A program made the position numbers and the translations under genes. 64,000 nucleotides of DNA from Pseudomonas floridensis (GTDB lineage Bacteria > Pseudomonadota > Gammaproteobacteria > Pseudomonadales > Pseudomonadaceae): positions 1-64,000 of the forward strand of contig NZ_MUIO01000029.1 of the NCBI RefSeq assembly GCF_002087235.1, given 5' to 3'. Below the pieces are notes generated by a model. That model made no database searches, was not told where the DNA came from, and saw nothing but the letters and a program-made list of their open reading frames with translations. Shown here piece after piece: positions 22,066 to 32,032 of this stretch. The first letter of the stretch is position 1. Each line of letters opens with the position of its first letter.

Positions 22066-24507
22066 TTGATACGCCTGCTGAAGTTTTTCTGGTGGTCTCT
22101 CGTCGCGGTATTCTGCTCGCTGCTGCTCGGCCTGAGCGGCGCGTTCCTTTATCTGAGCCCCAACCTTCCATCCGTTGAGGCGCTGCGAAGCATTCAACTG
22201 CAAATTCCCCTGCGCGTTTACAGCAGCGACGGCAAGCTGATCGCCGAATTTGGCGAGATGCGCCGCACGCCTATCCGCTTCGCCGAGATCCCGCCCAATT
22301 TCATCAACGCCCTGCTATCGGCCGAAGACGACAATTTCGCCAATCACTACGGTGTCGACCCAAGCAGCCTGATGCGCGCCGCCACACAACTGGTGAAGAG
22401 CGGCCACATTCAATCGGGCGGCAGTACCATCACGATGCAGGTCGCGAAAAACTTTTTCCTGACCAGCGAAAGAAGCTTTTCACGCAAAACCACCGAGATT
22501 CTTCTCGCCTTGCAAATCGAGCGCCAACTGACCAAGGACGAGATCCTTGAGCTGTACGTCAACAAGATTTATCTGGGTAACCGGGCCTATGGCATCGAGG
22601 CGGCGGCGCAAGTCTACTACGGCAAATCGATTCGCGATGTAAGCCTTGCGCAAATGGCCATGATTGCCGGTTTGCCCAAGGCACCGTCACGTTTCAACCC
22701 ACTGGCCAACCCAACCCGCGCCAAGGAACGCCGTGACTGGATCCTGGGCCGCATGTATCGCCTGGGCAAGATCGACCAGACTGCCTACCAGGCCGCGTTG
22801 AGCGAGCCACTGAACGCCAGTTACCACGTGCCGACGCCGGAAGTTAACGCGCCTTATATCGCTGAAATGGCCCGCGCTGAGATGGTCGGACGCTATGGCA
22901 GCGAGGCCTATACCGAGGGCTTCCGCGTCACGACCACGGTTCCGAGCGGCCTGCAGGAAGACGCCAACAAGGCAGTCCAGCGCGGCCTGATCGACTACGA
23001 CCAGCGCCATGGCTATCGCGGCCCGGAAAGCCGGTTCCCCGGCATGACCCGCGCCAACTGGATTCAGGAGCTGACCAAACAGCGCACGATCAATGGCCTT
23101 GAGCCCGGCATCGTGACCCAAGTCGACAAGGCCGGCCTGACAGTGTTGACCCGCAATGGCGAAGCGGAAGAGAAGGTCGAGTGGAGCACCATGAAGTGGG
23201 CGCGTCCCTACCTGAACACCAATAGCCTGGGTGCCAATCCCAAGCAGCCGGGTGATGTCGCGAAGGTCGGCGACCTGATCCGACTGCTGCGCCAGGACGA
23301 TGGCTCACTCAAATTCAGTCAAATTCCCGTCGCTCAGAGCGCACTGGTGTCGCTTGATCCACAAAACGGCGCCATTCGCGCACTGGTGGGCGGTTTTGCC
23401 TTCGAGCAGAGCAACTACAACCGAGCGATGCAGGCCAAGCGTCAACCGGGCTCCAGCTTCAAGCCCTTCATCTACAGCGCCGCGCTGGACAACGGCTACA
23501 CCGCTTCCAGCCTGGTGAACGATGCGCCGATCGTGTTCGTCGACGAGTACCTGGACAAAGTCTGGCGCCCGAAGAACGACACCAACACCTTCCTCGGCCC
23601 GATTCGCCTGCGCGAAGCGCTGTACAAGTCGCGTAATCTGGTGTCGATCCGTCTGCTGCAGGCCCTGGGCGTGGACAGCACCATCGACTACATCACCCGC
23701 TTCGGCTTCGCCAAGCAGGACCTGCCGCGCAACCTGTCGCTGGCCCTGGGTACCGCGACGCTCACGCCGATGGAAATCGCCACCGGCTGGAGCGCGTTCG
23801 CCAACGGCGGATACAAGGTCAGCCCGTACCTGATCCAGAACATCGAAAATCGTGACGGCCAGACCATTTTCGCGGCCAACCCGCCGAGCGTGCCCGCCAA
23901 TGACATTAAGACCGCGCCGGACACTTCGACCTTCGCGGTACACGACACGCCGAACCTGACCACCAACGCTTCGACCACGCCTGTCGAGCCTCAGGCGCCT
24001 GCCGTCGCCGAACGCATCGTCGACAGCCGCACGACGTTCATTCTGAACAGCATGTTGCAAGACGTGATCAAGCGAGGCACTGGACGACGTGCGCTGGCCA
24101 TGAACCGGCCCGACATCGCAGGCAAGACCGGTACGACCAATGAATCCAAGGATGCGTGGTTCTCCGGCTACAACGCCGACTACGTCACCACCGTCTGGAC
24201 CGGCTTCGACCAGCCGGAAAGCCTGGGTCGCCACGAATTCGGCGGCACCGTAGCGCTGCCGATCTGGATGGATTACATGAGCGCCGCGCTGAAGGACAAG
24301 CCGCCGCATCAGCAGGCCGAGCCGGATGGCATTCTCAGCCTGCGGGTCGATCCGGTCAGCGGCCGAGCGGCCACGCCAAGCACGCCGAATGCGTTCTTCG
24401 AACTGTTCAAGAGCGAAGACACGCCACCGAGCGTCAATGAACTGGGTGGCAGTGCGCCCGGCAGCCCGTTGCCAGCGGACGAGTCGGCACCGATCGACTT
24501 GTTCTGA
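22066..24507 (+). CDS. ponA: Penicillin-binding protein 1A
   Basis: An 813-residue bifunctional class A PBP that polymerises and cross-links peptidoglycan. It has a short cytoplasmic tail, one membrane anchor (about 8-28), a GT51 glycosyltransferase domain (EDDNFANHYGVD and GGSTITMQVAKN are seen), an OB-like insert and a transpeptidase domain. The active-site SxxK is Ser463-Ser-Phe-Lys466 and the KTG motif is at Lys687. The start is TTG, judged from agreement with P. aeruginosa PonA (MRLLKF); no better start is in frame. It is divergent from the pilus operon, as in other Pseudomonas. Confidence 0.95.
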   Translation: MIRLLKFFWWSLVAVFCSLLLGLSGAFLYLSPNLPSVEALRSIQLQIPLRVYSSDGKLIAEFGEMRRTPIRFAEIPPNFINALLSAEDDNFANHYGVDPSSLMRAATQLVKSGHIQSGGSTITMQVAKNFFLTSERSFSRKTTEILLALQIERQLTKDEILELYVNKIYLGNRAYGIEAAAQVYYGKSIRDVSLAQMAMIAGLPKAPSRFNPLANPTRAKERRDWILGRMYRLGKIDQTAYQAALSEPLNASYHVPTPEVNAPYIAEMARAEMVGRYGSEAYTEGFRVTTTVPSGLQEDANKAVQRGLIDYDQRHGYRGPESRFPGMTRANWIQELTKQRTINGLEPGIVTQVDKAGLTVLTRNGEAEEKVEWSTMKWARPYLNTNSLGANPKQPGDVAKVGDLIRLLRQDDGSLKFSQIPVAQSALVSLDPQNGAIRALVGGFAFEQSNYNRAMQAKRQPGSSFKPFIYSAALDNGYTASSLVNDAPIVFVDEYLDKVWRPKNDTNTFLGPIRLREALYKSRNLVSIRLLQALGVDSTIDYITRFGFAKQDLPRNLSLALGTATLTPMEIATGWSAFANGGYKVSPYLIQNIENRDGQTIFAANPPSVPANDIKTAPDTSTFAVHDTPNLTTNASTTPVEPQAPAVAERIVDSRTTFILNSMLQDVIKRGTGRRALAMNRPDIAGKTGTTNESKDAWFSGYNADYVTTVWTGFDQPESLGRHEFGGTVALPIWMDYMSAALKDKPPHQQAEPDGILSLRVDPVSGRAATPSTPNAFFELFKSEDTPPSVNELGGSAPGSPLPADESAPIDLF

Positions 24508-24539
24508 CGGACGCTGGCAGAGCGCTTACCCTGCGCAAA

Positions 24540-24565
24540 TGAGCAGGCGGCGCTCCGCCTGCTCA
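24540..24565 (+). terminator. Terminator-like hairpin after ponA
   Basis: A perfect 11-bp stem, TGAGCAGGCGG / CCGCCTGCTCA with a CGCT loop, lies 33 bases after the ponA stop; CCTTTTCTCT follows a few bases later. The U tract is not directly adjacent. Confidence 0.6.
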
Positions 24566-24597
24566 CGAAGCCTTTTCTCTGGCGGCCGTACCGACCT

Positions 24598-24622
24598 CTT
24601 CGCGAGCAAGCTCGCTCCCACA
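24598..24622 (-). repeat. REP element
   Basis: A REP variant (cttcgcgagcaagctcgct then cccacag) in reverse orientation. Its internal palindrome is cgcgagc..gctcgc. Confidence 0.65.
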
Positions 24623-24740
24623 GGGCGGGCGTTCCGCCGCACTAAAGCGCAGCCGGCAACTTCCAGCAGGTTTTGCATTTTCCCGACGGTCTCTGCATGA
24701 CCGACAGTCGCGCTCATGGACCAGCAATGGATGCCCGGAT

Positions 24741-24764
24741 GTGGGAGTGGACTTGTCCACGAAG
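24741..24764 (+). repeat. REP element
   Basis: gtgggagtggacttgtcc followed by acgaag, in forward orientation, facing the copy at 24598. Confidence 0.75.
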
Positions 24765-24957
24765 GCTGATCACCAGATACCCCGCAAGCCGACGAAGGAC
24801 GCCGTAGCCTGGTGCGTACGGTTTTCGTGAACACACTTGAGCGCGCGCTCACTGCGCCATGGCATGACCGACAGTCGCCTCATCAATTTTTACTTACTGC
24901 AATACCGGCAAGCCCGGTATCATCGCGCGCCCGATTCACCCGGAAGTCTGAATTCAA

Positions 24958-25413
24958 ATGAAACCCACCTTGATCGCCGCCGCAGAACTCGATCGCATCG
25001 ACACCTGGGCCAAATACTCCAGCCACATGTGTGGAGGCTGTGTTTCCAGCTGCTGCACGCTGCCGGTCGAAGTGAAGATCAAGGACCTGATCCGCATCGG
25101 CATCGTCGATGATTTCGAGCGTGGCGAGCCGGCGAAGAACATCGCCAAGCGCTTGCAGAAGGAAGGGATCGTCGAGCGCTACAACCAGAAGACCGAGATC
25201 TTCACCTTGCAGCGCATGAGCAACAACGACTGCCTGTACCTGGACCGCAAGAGCCGCTTGTGCACCATCTACGACAAACGCCCGGACACCTGCCGCAACC
25301 ACCCAAAGATCGGCCCGCGTCCTGGCTACTGCGCGTACAAGCCCAAAGCCGTGGTACGCCCGGAAAGCGGCTCCCTGAGAAACGCCACCAGCGCGCCTGT
25401 ACCGAAGTTCTGA
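24958..25413 (+). CDS. YkgJ-family cysteine-cluster protein
   Basis: A 151-residue cytosolic protein with the CxxCxxxCC-type cluster of the UPF0153/YkgJ family (MCGGCVSSCC, about residues 22-31) plus later cysteines in NDCLYLD, LCTIYDKRPDTCRNHP and GYCAYK. The cluster probably binds zinc or iron-sulfur. The biochemical role is not known. It is convergent with typA, with a shared terminator between them. Confidence 0.85.
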   Translation: MKPTLIAAAELDRIDTWAKYSSHMCGGCVSSCCTLPVEVKIKDLIRIGIVDDFERGEPAKNIAKRLQKEGIVERYNQKTEIFTLQRMSNNDCLYLDRKSRLCTIYDKRPDTCRNHPKIGPRPGYCAYKPKAVVRPESGSLRNATSAPVPKF

Positions 25414-25485
25414 GTGATCGCCTGAGTGTGACGTAGAACGTCACGGCTGCACGCTCACGATCAAGCCACACAGGCCACACAAACA

Positions 25486-25519
25486 AAAACGCCCCCGGTC
25501 TCTCGACCGGGGGCGTTTT
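25486..25519. terminator. Bidirectional terminator
   Basis: GCCCCCGGTC / GACCGGGGGC with a TCTC loop, flanked by AAAAC and GTTTT, so both directions end in a U run. It separates the convergent YkgJ-like gene and typA. Confidence 0.92.
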
Positions 25520-25539
25520 CATTTAGCGCAGGCTAAGTA

Positions 25540-27360
25540 TCAAGCCTTGGCTTTCTTGGCAGCGCGGGTACGCTCGCTTTCGTCCAGGATCTTCTTGCGA
25601 AGACGGATCGATTTTGGCGTCACTTCACACAGCTCGTCGTCCTGGATGAATTCCAGAGCCTGTTCCAGAGTGAACTTGATAGGCGGAACCAGAGCGATGG
25701 TTTCGTCTTTACCCGAAGCACGCATGTTGTCGAGCTTCTTGCCTTTGGTTGGGTTCACACCCAGGTCGTTGTCGCGGCTGTTCAGGCCGACGATCTGACC
25801 ACCGTAGATTTCCTGACCGTGCTCGACGAACAGCTTGCCGCGAGCCTGCAGGGTTTCCAGGGAGTAGGTCAGCGCCTTGCCGGTTTCAACCGAAACCAGA
25901 ACACCGTTCTGACGGCCGGACATGTCGCCGGACTTCATCACGTCGTAACGGTCGAAGATCGAGGTCAGGATGCCTGCACCGGAGGTCAGGGTCAGGAACT
26001 CGTTACGGAAACCGATCAGGCCGCGAGCCGGGATGTTGTACTCGAGACGTACACGACCCTTGCCATCTGGAACCATGTTGGTCAGGTCGCCTTTACGCAG
26101 ACCCATTTGCTCCATGATCGCGCCCTGAGATTCTTCCGGCAGGTCGATGGTGACGTTTTCGTACGGTTCGTGCTTCACGTCGCCTACACGACGGATGATC
26201 ACTTCCGGACGGCCTACGGCCATTTCGAAGCCTTCGCGACGCATGGTTTCGATCAGAACCGAGAGGTGCAGCTCACCACGGCCGGAAACCTTGAACTTGT
26301 CAGCCGAGTCGCCTTCTTCAACGCGCAGAGCAACGTTGTACAGCAGCTCCTTGTCCAGACGCTCCTTGATGTTACGGCTGGTGACGAACTTGCCTTCCTT
26401 ACCGCAGAAAGGCGAATCGTTAACCTGGAAGGTCATCGAAACGGTCGGCTCGTCAACGGTCAGCGGCTTCATCGCTTCAACAGCTGTCGGATCGCACAGG
26501 GTGTCGGAGATGAACAACTCTTCGAAGCCGCTGATGCAGACGATGTCGCCCGCTGCAGCTTCTTCGACGTCCACACGGTGCAGACCGTGGTGACCCATCA
26601 GCTTCAGGATACGGCCGTTACGCTTCTTGCCGTCGGCGTCGATGGCGACAACCGGGGTGTTCGGCTTGACGCGACCACGGGCGATACGGCCAACACCGAT
26701 GACGCCCAGGAAGCTGTTGTAGTCCAGAGCGGATATCTGCATCTGGAACGGACCGTCACGGTCAACGGACGGCGCAGGGACGTTGTCGACGATCGACTGA
26801 TACAGCGGCGTCATGTCTTCAGACATGTCGGTGTGGTCCAGACCGGCAATACCGTTCAGAGCCGAGGCGTAGACGACTTTGAAGTCCAGCTGTTCTTCGG
26901 TGGCACCCAGGTTGTCGAACAGGTCGAAGATCTGGTCCAGAACCCAGTCAGGACGTGCGCCCGGACGGTCAACCTTGTTGATGACCACGATTGGACGCAG
27001 GCCGGCTTCAAAAGCCTTCTTGGTCACGAAACGGGTTTGCGGCATAGGGCCGTCCTGAGCGTCGACCAGCAGCAGCACGGAGTCAACCATCGACATCACG
27101 CGCTCTACTTCACCGCCGAAGTCGGCGTGGCCCGGGGTGTCCACGATGTTGATGTGGTAGCCGTTCCAGTTGATCGCGGTGTTCTTCGCGAGAATGGTGA
27201 TACCGCGCTCTTTTTCCTGGTCGTTGGAGTCCATTACGCGCTCGTCGTTGAGCTCGTTGCGCTCCAGAGTGCCGGATTGACGCAGGAGTTTGTCTACCAG
27301 GGTGGTCTTACCATGGTCAACGTGGGCGATGATGGCGATGTTGCGTAGATTTTCGATCAC
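25540..27360 (-). CDS. typA: Ribosome-associated GTPase TypA/BipA
   Basis: A 606-residue translational GTPase related to EF-G and LepA, involved in ribosome assembly and stress adaptation. G1 is [15 protein letters not shown] near the start, G3 is [15 protein letters not shown] and G4 is [11 protein letters not shown]. Domains II, III and V and the TypA-specific C-terminal domain follow at normal length. The start is GTG ([10 protein letters not shown]). It is transcribed in the same direction as thiI, 143 bases downstream of it. Confidence 0.97.
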   Translation of the reverse strand: MIENLRNIAIIAHVDHGKTTLVDKLLRQSGTLERNELNDERVMDSNDQEKERGITILAKNTAINWNGYHINIVDTPGHADFGGEVERVMSMVDSVLLLVDAQDGPMPQTRFVTKKAFEAGLRPIVVINKVDRPGARPDWVLDQIFDLFDNLGATEEQLDFKVVYASALNGIAGLDHTDMSEDMTPLYQSIVDNVPAPSVDRDGPFQMQISALDYNSFLGVIGVGRIARGRVKPNTPVVAIDADGKKRNGRILKLMGHHGLHRVDVEEAAAGDIVCISGFEELFISDTLCDPTAVEAMKPLTVDEPTVSMTFQVNDSPFCGKEGKFVTSRNIKERLDKELLYNVALRVEEGDSADKFKVSGRGELHLSVLIETMRREGFEMAVGRPEVIIRRVGDVKHEPYENVTIDLPEESQGAIMEQMGLRKGDLTNMVPDGKGRVRLEYNIPARGLIGFRNEFLTLTSGAGILTSIFDRYDVMKSGDMSGRQNGVLVSVETGKALTYSLETLQARGKLFVEHGQEIYGGQIVGLNSRDNDLGVNPTKGKKLDNMRASGKDETIALVPPIKFTLEQALEFIQDDELCEVTPKSIRLRKKILDESERTRAAKKAKA

Positions 27361-27503
27361 TTGTGTATCTCGATCAGAGGATTCGGTTTGCAGACGGGTT
27401 GGCGTCGGCGATTAACAGGTGCTGGTCGGCAAAAGCCGTTACGGCTTGACGACGGGTGTCGGGGGGCCGGTGACGCAAGCCACAGGCAAACAGCCCCGGG
27501 CAC

Positions 27504-28958
27504 TTAGCTCGGTCGATAAACGCGCACATTGGCATGCCCCTCACTGAGCAAATGGTGAGCATGCAGGCGACTCATGACGCCTTTGTCGCAATACAACAGG
27601 TACTGGCGCGTGTTATCCAGTTCCTTGAAACGGCTGTTCAATGCATAGAACGGCAGCGTTTGTACTTCCACGCCCGGCACCTGCAGCGGCTGGTCTTCCT
27701 GGGCATCCGGGTGACGGATGTCGATCACGACCTGACCGGCCAGCGCCTGGCTGACTTCTTCTATATCCACGTTGCGGCTCAGATCGTCGATGACCCGATC
27801 GATCGAAACCAGCCTTGCGCGCTCGAGCGCCTGCTCGAGAATCGCCATGTCGAACTGTTTTTCTTCGTACTCAACGCGATTACGCTTGGCGTTGGTCTTG
27901 GGGTTGACCGAAATCACCCCGCAATACTCAGGCATGTGCCGGGCGAAATCGGCCGTACCGATTTCAGTGGCCTGGTCCACGATGTCCTGCTTGTGGCTGG
28001 CGATCAGCGGGCGCAGCACCAGCTTGTCAGTAGCCGAATCGATCAGCGACAGGTTGGGCAGCGTCTGACTGGACACCTGTGAAATGGCCTCGCCGGTGAC
28101 AAGCACATCGATCTCGAGACGATCAGCCACGGATGAGGCAGCGCGTAACATCATACGCTTCAAAACTACACCCATATGACTGTTATCGACTTTCTGCAGA
28201 ATTTCTCCGAGAACTTCCTCGAACGGCACGCTGACGAACAGCACGCGCTGCGAGCTGCCGTACTTCTTCCAGATGAAATGAGCGACTTCCATCACGCCCA
28301 GTTCATGAGCGCGACCGCCCAGATTGAAGAAGCAGAAGTGCGCCATAAGCCCGCGGCGCATGATCTGGTAGGCTGCGACGGTTGAATCGAATCCACCCGA
28401 CATCAATACCAGGGTCTGTTCCAGCGCACCGAGCGGGTAACCGCCCAGGCCTTTATGCTGGTCATGCACAACGAACAACCGTTGGTCGCGAATTTCCATG
28501 CGCACCACCAGTTCGGGCTTTTTCAGCTCGATTCCGGCCGCGCCGCACTGCTGGCGCAACTGACTGCCGACGTATTTTTCGACATCCATGGAGCTGAAAT
28601 CGTGTCGTCCGGCACGCTTGCAACGCACGGCAAACATTTTGCCCGGCAGCAGGTCGGCGTAGTGCGCCTTGCACTTGGCAACGATGTCATCCATGTCGCC
28701 CAGCGGGTACTCGGCCACCTGCAGAAAGTTGGCGATACCGGGCATGCAACTCAGGCGTTCGGTGATGCCCTGCAGCACTTTGGGGTCGGTCAGCCGGGTC
28801 TCCACCTCAAGGTTGTCCCATACGCCGCCCACCACAATGTCCGCGTCCAGTTCCCGGAGCACGGTACGAATGTTCTTGCCCAGCTGCCGGATGAATTTCT
28901 TGCGAACCGGCGGGCTTTTGATGGTGATTTCTGGGAAAACTTTAACGATTAGTTTCAT
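27504..28958 (-). CDS. thiI: tRNA 4-thiouridine synthase
   Basis: A 484-residue enzyme that adenylates U8 of tRNA and inserts sulfur; it also supplies sulfur for the thiamine thiazole. It has an N-terminal ferredoxin-like region, a THUMP domain, the PP-loop [11 protein letters not shown], and a C-terminal rhodanese domain with the persulfide cysteine in LYCDKGVMS. The partner cysteine is in [10 protein letters not shown]. The start at 28958 ([15 protein letters not shown]) fits the family; the frame is open 21 residues further. It is divergent from glnA. Confidence 0.97.
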   Translation of the reverse strand: MKLIVKVFPEITIKSPPVRKKFIRQLGKNIRTVLRELDADIVVGGVWDNLEVETRLTDPKVLQGITERLSCMPGIANFLQVAEYPLGDMDDIVAKCKAHYADLLPGKMFAVRCKRAGRHDFSSMDVEKYVGSQLRQQCGAAGIELKKPELVVRMEIRDQRLFVVHDQHKGLGGYPLGALEQTLVLMSGGFDSTVAAYQIMRRGLMAHFCFFNLGGRAHELGVMEVAHFIWKKYGSSQRVLFVSVPFEEVLGEILQKVDNSHMGVVLKRMMLRAASSVADRLEIDVLVTGEAISQVSSQTLPNLSLIDSATDKLVLRPLIASHKQDIVDQATEIGTADFARHMPEYCGVISVNPKTNAKRNRVEYEEKQFDMAILEQALERARLVSIDRVIDDLSRNVDIEEVSQALAGQVVIDIRHPDAQEDQPLQVPGVEVQTLPFYALNSRFKELDNTRQYLLYCDKGVMSRLHAHHLLSEGHANVRVYRPS

Positions 28959-29054
28959 GGAAACGGTGCGTGAGGTGCCGACCAAAAAAGGGGGGCGCGG
29001 ATTATAGCGGAAATTGCTCAAGGTTTAACCAGTTATCGTACAGCCAATCATCAG

Positions 29055-29071
29055 CGCACCAAAAAGAGTCG
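29055..29071 (+). promoter_or_regulatory. Possible NtrC site 2 (half-site)
   Basis: GCACC followed by AAAAA gives one good NtrC half-site; the other half (GAGTC for GGTGC) is poor. Its centre (about 29063) is 31 bases, three helical turns, from the stronger site, at about -138 from the predicted glnA start. Confidence 0.4.
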
Positions 29072-29085
29072 CTGCAACATTTGCC

Positions 29086-29102
29086 GGCGCCATAAAGGTG
29101 CG
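29086..29102 (+). promoter_or_regulatory. NtrC binding site upstream of glnA
   Basis: GCGCC-ATAAA-GGTGC matches the NtrC palindrome GCACC-N5-GGTGC at nine of ten positions. Its centre is about 107 bases upstream of the predicted sigma54 start site, the normal enhancer distance. Confidence 0.7.
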
Positions 29103-29174
29103 TGTTTTTCGCTTGAGAGCTGTTTTGACGCCCTGAAAGCCTCGGTTTGAGGCAAAAAACCCAACACGGGGCAC

Positions 29175-29190
29175 TGGCATGCAAATTGCT
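29175..29190 (+). promoter_or_regulatory. Sigma54 (-24/-12) promoter of glnA
   Basis: TGGCATGCAAATTGCT fits the RpoN consensus TGGCAYR-N4-TTGCW exactly. Transcription should start near 29201, about 92 bases before the glnA ATG. With the upstream NtrC sites this predicts activation under nitrogen limitation. Confidence 0.88.
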
Positions 29191-29292
29191 CCCTTGTGAG
29201 GCAGGTTGCCATGGCAGAGTATTCGCGCCGGCATCACCCAAATTTAAGGGACCCAAAACTATAAGGCGGTCCCTAGCCACCCGGAGGACACC

Positions 29293-30699
29293 ATGTCGAA
29301 GTCGGTTCAACTCATCAAAGATCATGACGTTAAATGGATTGATCTGCGCTTCACGGACACCAAGGGCAAGCAGCAGCACGTCACGATGCCTGCGCGCGAT
29401 GCGCTGGAAGACGATTTCTTCGAAGTCGGCAAAATGTTCGACGGTTCCTCCATCGCTGGCTGGAAAGGCATCGAAGCCTCCGACATGATCCTGCTGCCGG
29501 ATGACGAGACTGCCGTTCTCGACCCGTTCACCGAAGAGCCGACCCTGATCCTGGTCTGCGACATCATCGAGCCTTCGACCATGCAGGGCTACGATCGCGA
29601 CCCGCGCGCCATCGCCCATCGTGCTGAGGAATACCTGAAGTCCACCGGTATCGGTGACACTGTATTCGTAGGTCCTGAGCCGGAATTCTTCGTTTTCGAC
29701 GAAGTGAAGTTCAAGTCCGACATCTCCGGTTCCATGTTCAAGATCTTCTCCGAACAGGCTTCCTGGATGACCGACGGCGACGTCGATGGCGGCAACAAAG
29801 GCCACCGTCCCGGCGTCAAGGGTGGTTACTTCCCGGTTCCACCGGTCGACCACGACCACGAAATCCGTACCGCAATGTGCAACGCCCTGGAAGAAATGGG
29901 CCAGATCGTGGAAGTTCACCACCACGAAGTTGCCACTGCCGGCCAGAACGAAATCGGCGTGAAGTTCAACACGCTGGTCAAGAAGGCTGACGAAGTTCAG
30001 ACCCTCAAGTACTGCGTACACAACGTTGCCGATGCTTACGGCCGCACCGCGACCTTCATGCCGAAGCCACTGTACGGTGACAACGGTTCGGGCATGCACG
30101 TCCACATGTCCATCGCCAAAGATGGCAAGAACACCTTCGCAGGCGAAGGCTACGCCGGCCTGTCCGACACAGCCCTGTTCTTCATCGGCGGTATCATCAA
30201 GCACGGCAAGGCACTGAACGGCTTCACCAACCCGTCGACCAACTCCTACAAGCGTCTGGTTCCAGGTTTCGAAGCGCCGGTCATGCTGGCCTACTCGGCA
30301 CGCAACCGTTCCGCTTCCATCCGTATTCCTTACGTCTCCAGCCCACGCGGTCGTCGTATCGAAGCACGCTTCCCGGATCCGGCAGCCAACCCGTACCTGG
30401 CATTCGCTGCACTGTTGATGGCTGGCCTGGACGGCATCCAGAACAAGATCCACCCTGGCGACGCAGCTGACAAGAACCTGTATGACCTGCCGCCTGAAGA
30501 GGCCAAAGAGATCCCACAAGTGTGCGGCAGCCTGAAAGAAGCTCTGGAAGAGCTGGACAAGGGCCGTGCGTTCCTGACCAAGGGCGGCGTTTTCAGCGAC
30601 GACTTCATCGATGCCTACATCGAGCTGAAGAGTGAAGAAGAAATCAAGGTTCGCACCTTCGTACACCCACTGGAATATGAGCTGTACTACAGCTGCTAA
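29293..30699 (+). CDS. glnA: Glutamine synthetase, type I
   Basis: A 468-residue subunit of the dodecameric enzyme that condenses glutamate and ammonia using ATP. Motifs seen include [27 protein letters not shown] and the ATP-binding [10 protein letters not shown] region. The adenylylation tyrosine is Tyr397 in NLYDLPPEE, so GlnE control is expected. GGAGG lies five bases before the ATG. Expression is predicted from a sigma54 promoter with NtrC enhancers; ntrB-ntrC lie about 3 kb downstream. Confidence 0.98.
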   Translation: MSKSVQLIKDHDVKWIDLRFTDTKGKQQHVTMPARDALEDDFFEVGKMFDGSSIAGWKGIEASDMILLPDDETAVLDPFTEEPTLILVCDIIEPSTMQGYDRDPRAIAHRAEEYLKSTGIGDTVFVGPEPEFFVFDEVKFKSDISGSMFKIFSEQASWMTDGDVDGGNKGHRPGVKGGYFPVPPVDHDHEIRTAMCNALEEMGQIVEVHHHEVATAGQNEIGVKFNTLVKKADEVQTLKYCVHNVADAYGRTATFMPKPLYGDNGSGMHVHMSIAKDGKNTFAGEGYAGLSDTALFFIGGIIKHGKALNGFTNPSTNSYKRLVPGFEAPVMLAYSARNRSASIRIPYVSSPRGRRIEARFPDPAANPYLAFAALLMAGLDGIQNKIHPGDAADKNLYDLPPEEAKEIPQVCGSLKEALEELDKGRAFLTKGGVFSDDFIDAYIELKSEEEIKVRTFVHPLEYELYYSC

Positions 30700-30731
30700 T
30701 TCAGTCGCGCCAGCGTTGATGGCGTAATGAG

Positions 30732-30755
30732 AGACCTCCTTCGGGAGGTCTTTTC
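30732..30755 (+). terminator. Intrinsic terminator of glnA
   Basis: AGACCTCC-TTCG-GGAGGTCT followed by TTTTC: an 8-bp perfect stem with a stable UUCG tetraloop, 33 bases after the glnA stop. Confidence 0.93.
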
Positions 30756-30867
30756 ATTTGTGCCATAGCGGAAAAATTCCTGAGGGTGCGGTAAGAGTCT
30801 ACCGCCCGCGAGAAAAACCGGATGGCAATCTTGGAGGCCTCACTCTCACCTCCAGGATCATCCTGAC

Positions 30868-31293
30868 ATGCCAGTAAAATATTTGATCGCAGCAACCTGT
30901 CTGTTCTTGACTAGCCACGTCATGGCCGAGCAAAAGCCACCCGCGGTTTCATCCAGCGTGCTACTCAAGAGCAGCGCGTCCTGGGACGGCACGCCGTACA
31001 AGGCCTATCCCGAAGGCCAACCCGAGCTGACCGTTCTGCAGATCAACATCCCCGCTGAAACCAGCCTGAACTGGCACACCCATCCCATACCCAATGCTGC
31101 CTACGTGGTCTCTGGCGAACTGACTGTGGAGACGCGAGACAGCGGCGAGCGGATCCATCTCAAGAAGGGCGACACCCTGCCGGAAATGGTCGACAGTGTG
31201 CACCGTGGCAAAACCGGCAAGGTGCCGGTGGAACTGATCGTGTTCTATGCCGGAGCGCGTGACATTCCCGTATCGCAGCCCGTCACGAAGTAG
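30868..31293 (+). CDS. Exported cupin-domain protein
   Basis: A 141-residue protein with a signal peptide (about 1-20, ending HVMA) and a single cupin barrel. The cupin metal-binding pattern is seen as LNWHTHPIPNAAYVVSGELTVE, with histidines and a glutamate where ligands are expected. The second motif is near DSVHRGKTGKVPVELIVFYAG. It is therefore probably a periplasmic metal-binding cupin, with no assignable substrate. It stands alone between the glnA terminator and the chorismate mutase gene. Confidence 0.8.
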   Translation: MPVKYLIAATCLFLTSHVMAEQKPPAVSSSVLLKSSASWDGTPYKAYPEGQPELTVLQINIPAETSLNWHTHPIPNAAYVVSGELTVETRDSGERIHLKKGDTLPEMVDSVHRGKTGKVPVELIVFYAGARDIPVSQPVTK

Positions 31294-31405
31294 AGCGGCA
31301 GGCGCGGCCGGAGGCTGTGGATGAATCTTTATTCATTGCAAAGCACTGGCCGCAAACTGCAACCTGACGTTACCTTTCCTCCCTCTCCCCACGATGGAAC
31401 ACCCC

Positions 31406-31963
31406 ATGCGCATGCTTCTCGCCAGCTCGTTACTGACCCTGACCTGTCTGTCTTCGGGCTTCGCCTTTGCCGCTGAACAGAAACCCTCCGCACTCGAGCC
31501 ATTGCTGCAAGCCATCAGCGAGCGCCTGACCATTGCGGATCAGGTTGCGCTGAGCAAATGGGACAGCGGCAAGGCCGTCGAAGACCCACCGCGTGAGCAA
31601 CAAGTAATCAGTGCGGCCCAGGCGCGGGCAGCCGAATTCAAACTCAATCCCGATGACGTGCAACGGTTGTTCCGCGCTCAGATAGAAGCCAACAAACGCG
31701 TACAGAACGCCCTGCTCGCCCAGTGGCACGAGGCAGGCAAGGCACCTGAAACAAAACGTCTGAGCCTGATCGATGATATCCGTCCGAAACTGGATCGCTT
31801 GCAGACCGAACTGCTACGCGCCTATGCCGACTTCCAGCCGACACGCGAGTCGGAGGATTGCCAGACACTGCTGAACGCAGCACTCAAACACCATCAGAGC
31901 GACCCGATTCACGATCAGGCGCTGGTGCTTGCCACCGCCGATTTGTGCACACCTAAACTGTAA
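31406..31963 (+). CDS. Periplasmic chorismate mutase (AroQ-gamma type)
   Basis: A 185-residue protein with a clear signal peptide (about 1-22, ending GFAFA). The mature part is an all-helical monofunctional chorismate mutase of the secreted type: LLQAISERLTIADQVALSKW, the downstream arginine/lysine-rich helix, then DDVQRLFRAQIEANKRVQ. Two cysteines near the end (in SEDCQTLL and ADLCTPKL) could form a disulfide, as in exported family members. It would convert chorismate to prephenate in the periplasm. I chose the ATG at 31406 because GGA is seven bases upstream; 31394 is an alternative. Confidence 0.85.
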   Translation: MRMLLASSLLTLTCLSSGFAFAAEQKPSALEPLLQAISERLTIADQVALSKWDSGKAVEDPPREQQVISAAQARAAEFKLNPDDVQRLFRAQIEANKRVQNALLAQWHEAGKAPETKRLSLIDDIRPKLDRLQTELLRAYADFQPTRESEDCQTLLNAALKHHQSDPIHDQALVLATADLCTPKL

Positions 31964-32032
31964 CCCCGGCTGCACGGCGCACGGCGAAGTGTTCTATGCT
32001 GGTGGCCTTTGCCCTTCGCCGTCGAGAGCCTC

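Larger units (their letters stand above)
24508..24957. other. 450-base intergenic region with terminator and REPs
   Basis: No supported gene. It holds the ponA terminator-like hairpin and two REP copies in opposite orientation about 115 bases apart. Short open frames cross the repeats and look accidental. Confidence 0.6.
28959..29292. promoter_or_regulatory. thiI-glnA divergent control region
   Basis: A 334-base spacer with no gene. It carries the glnA sigma54 promoter and two NtrC-like sites, annotated separately. A thiI promoter should lie near 28960-29030 but was not recognised. Confidence 0.7.

Noticed and set aside
25819..27348. 509-residue open frame opposite typA
   Set aside because: It is antisense to a fully recognisable TypA and shows no family motif.
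29002..30666. 554-residue open frame on the minus strand opposite glnA
   Set aside because: It is antisense to GlnA, which carries all expected motifs; the frame has no start signal or domain of its own.
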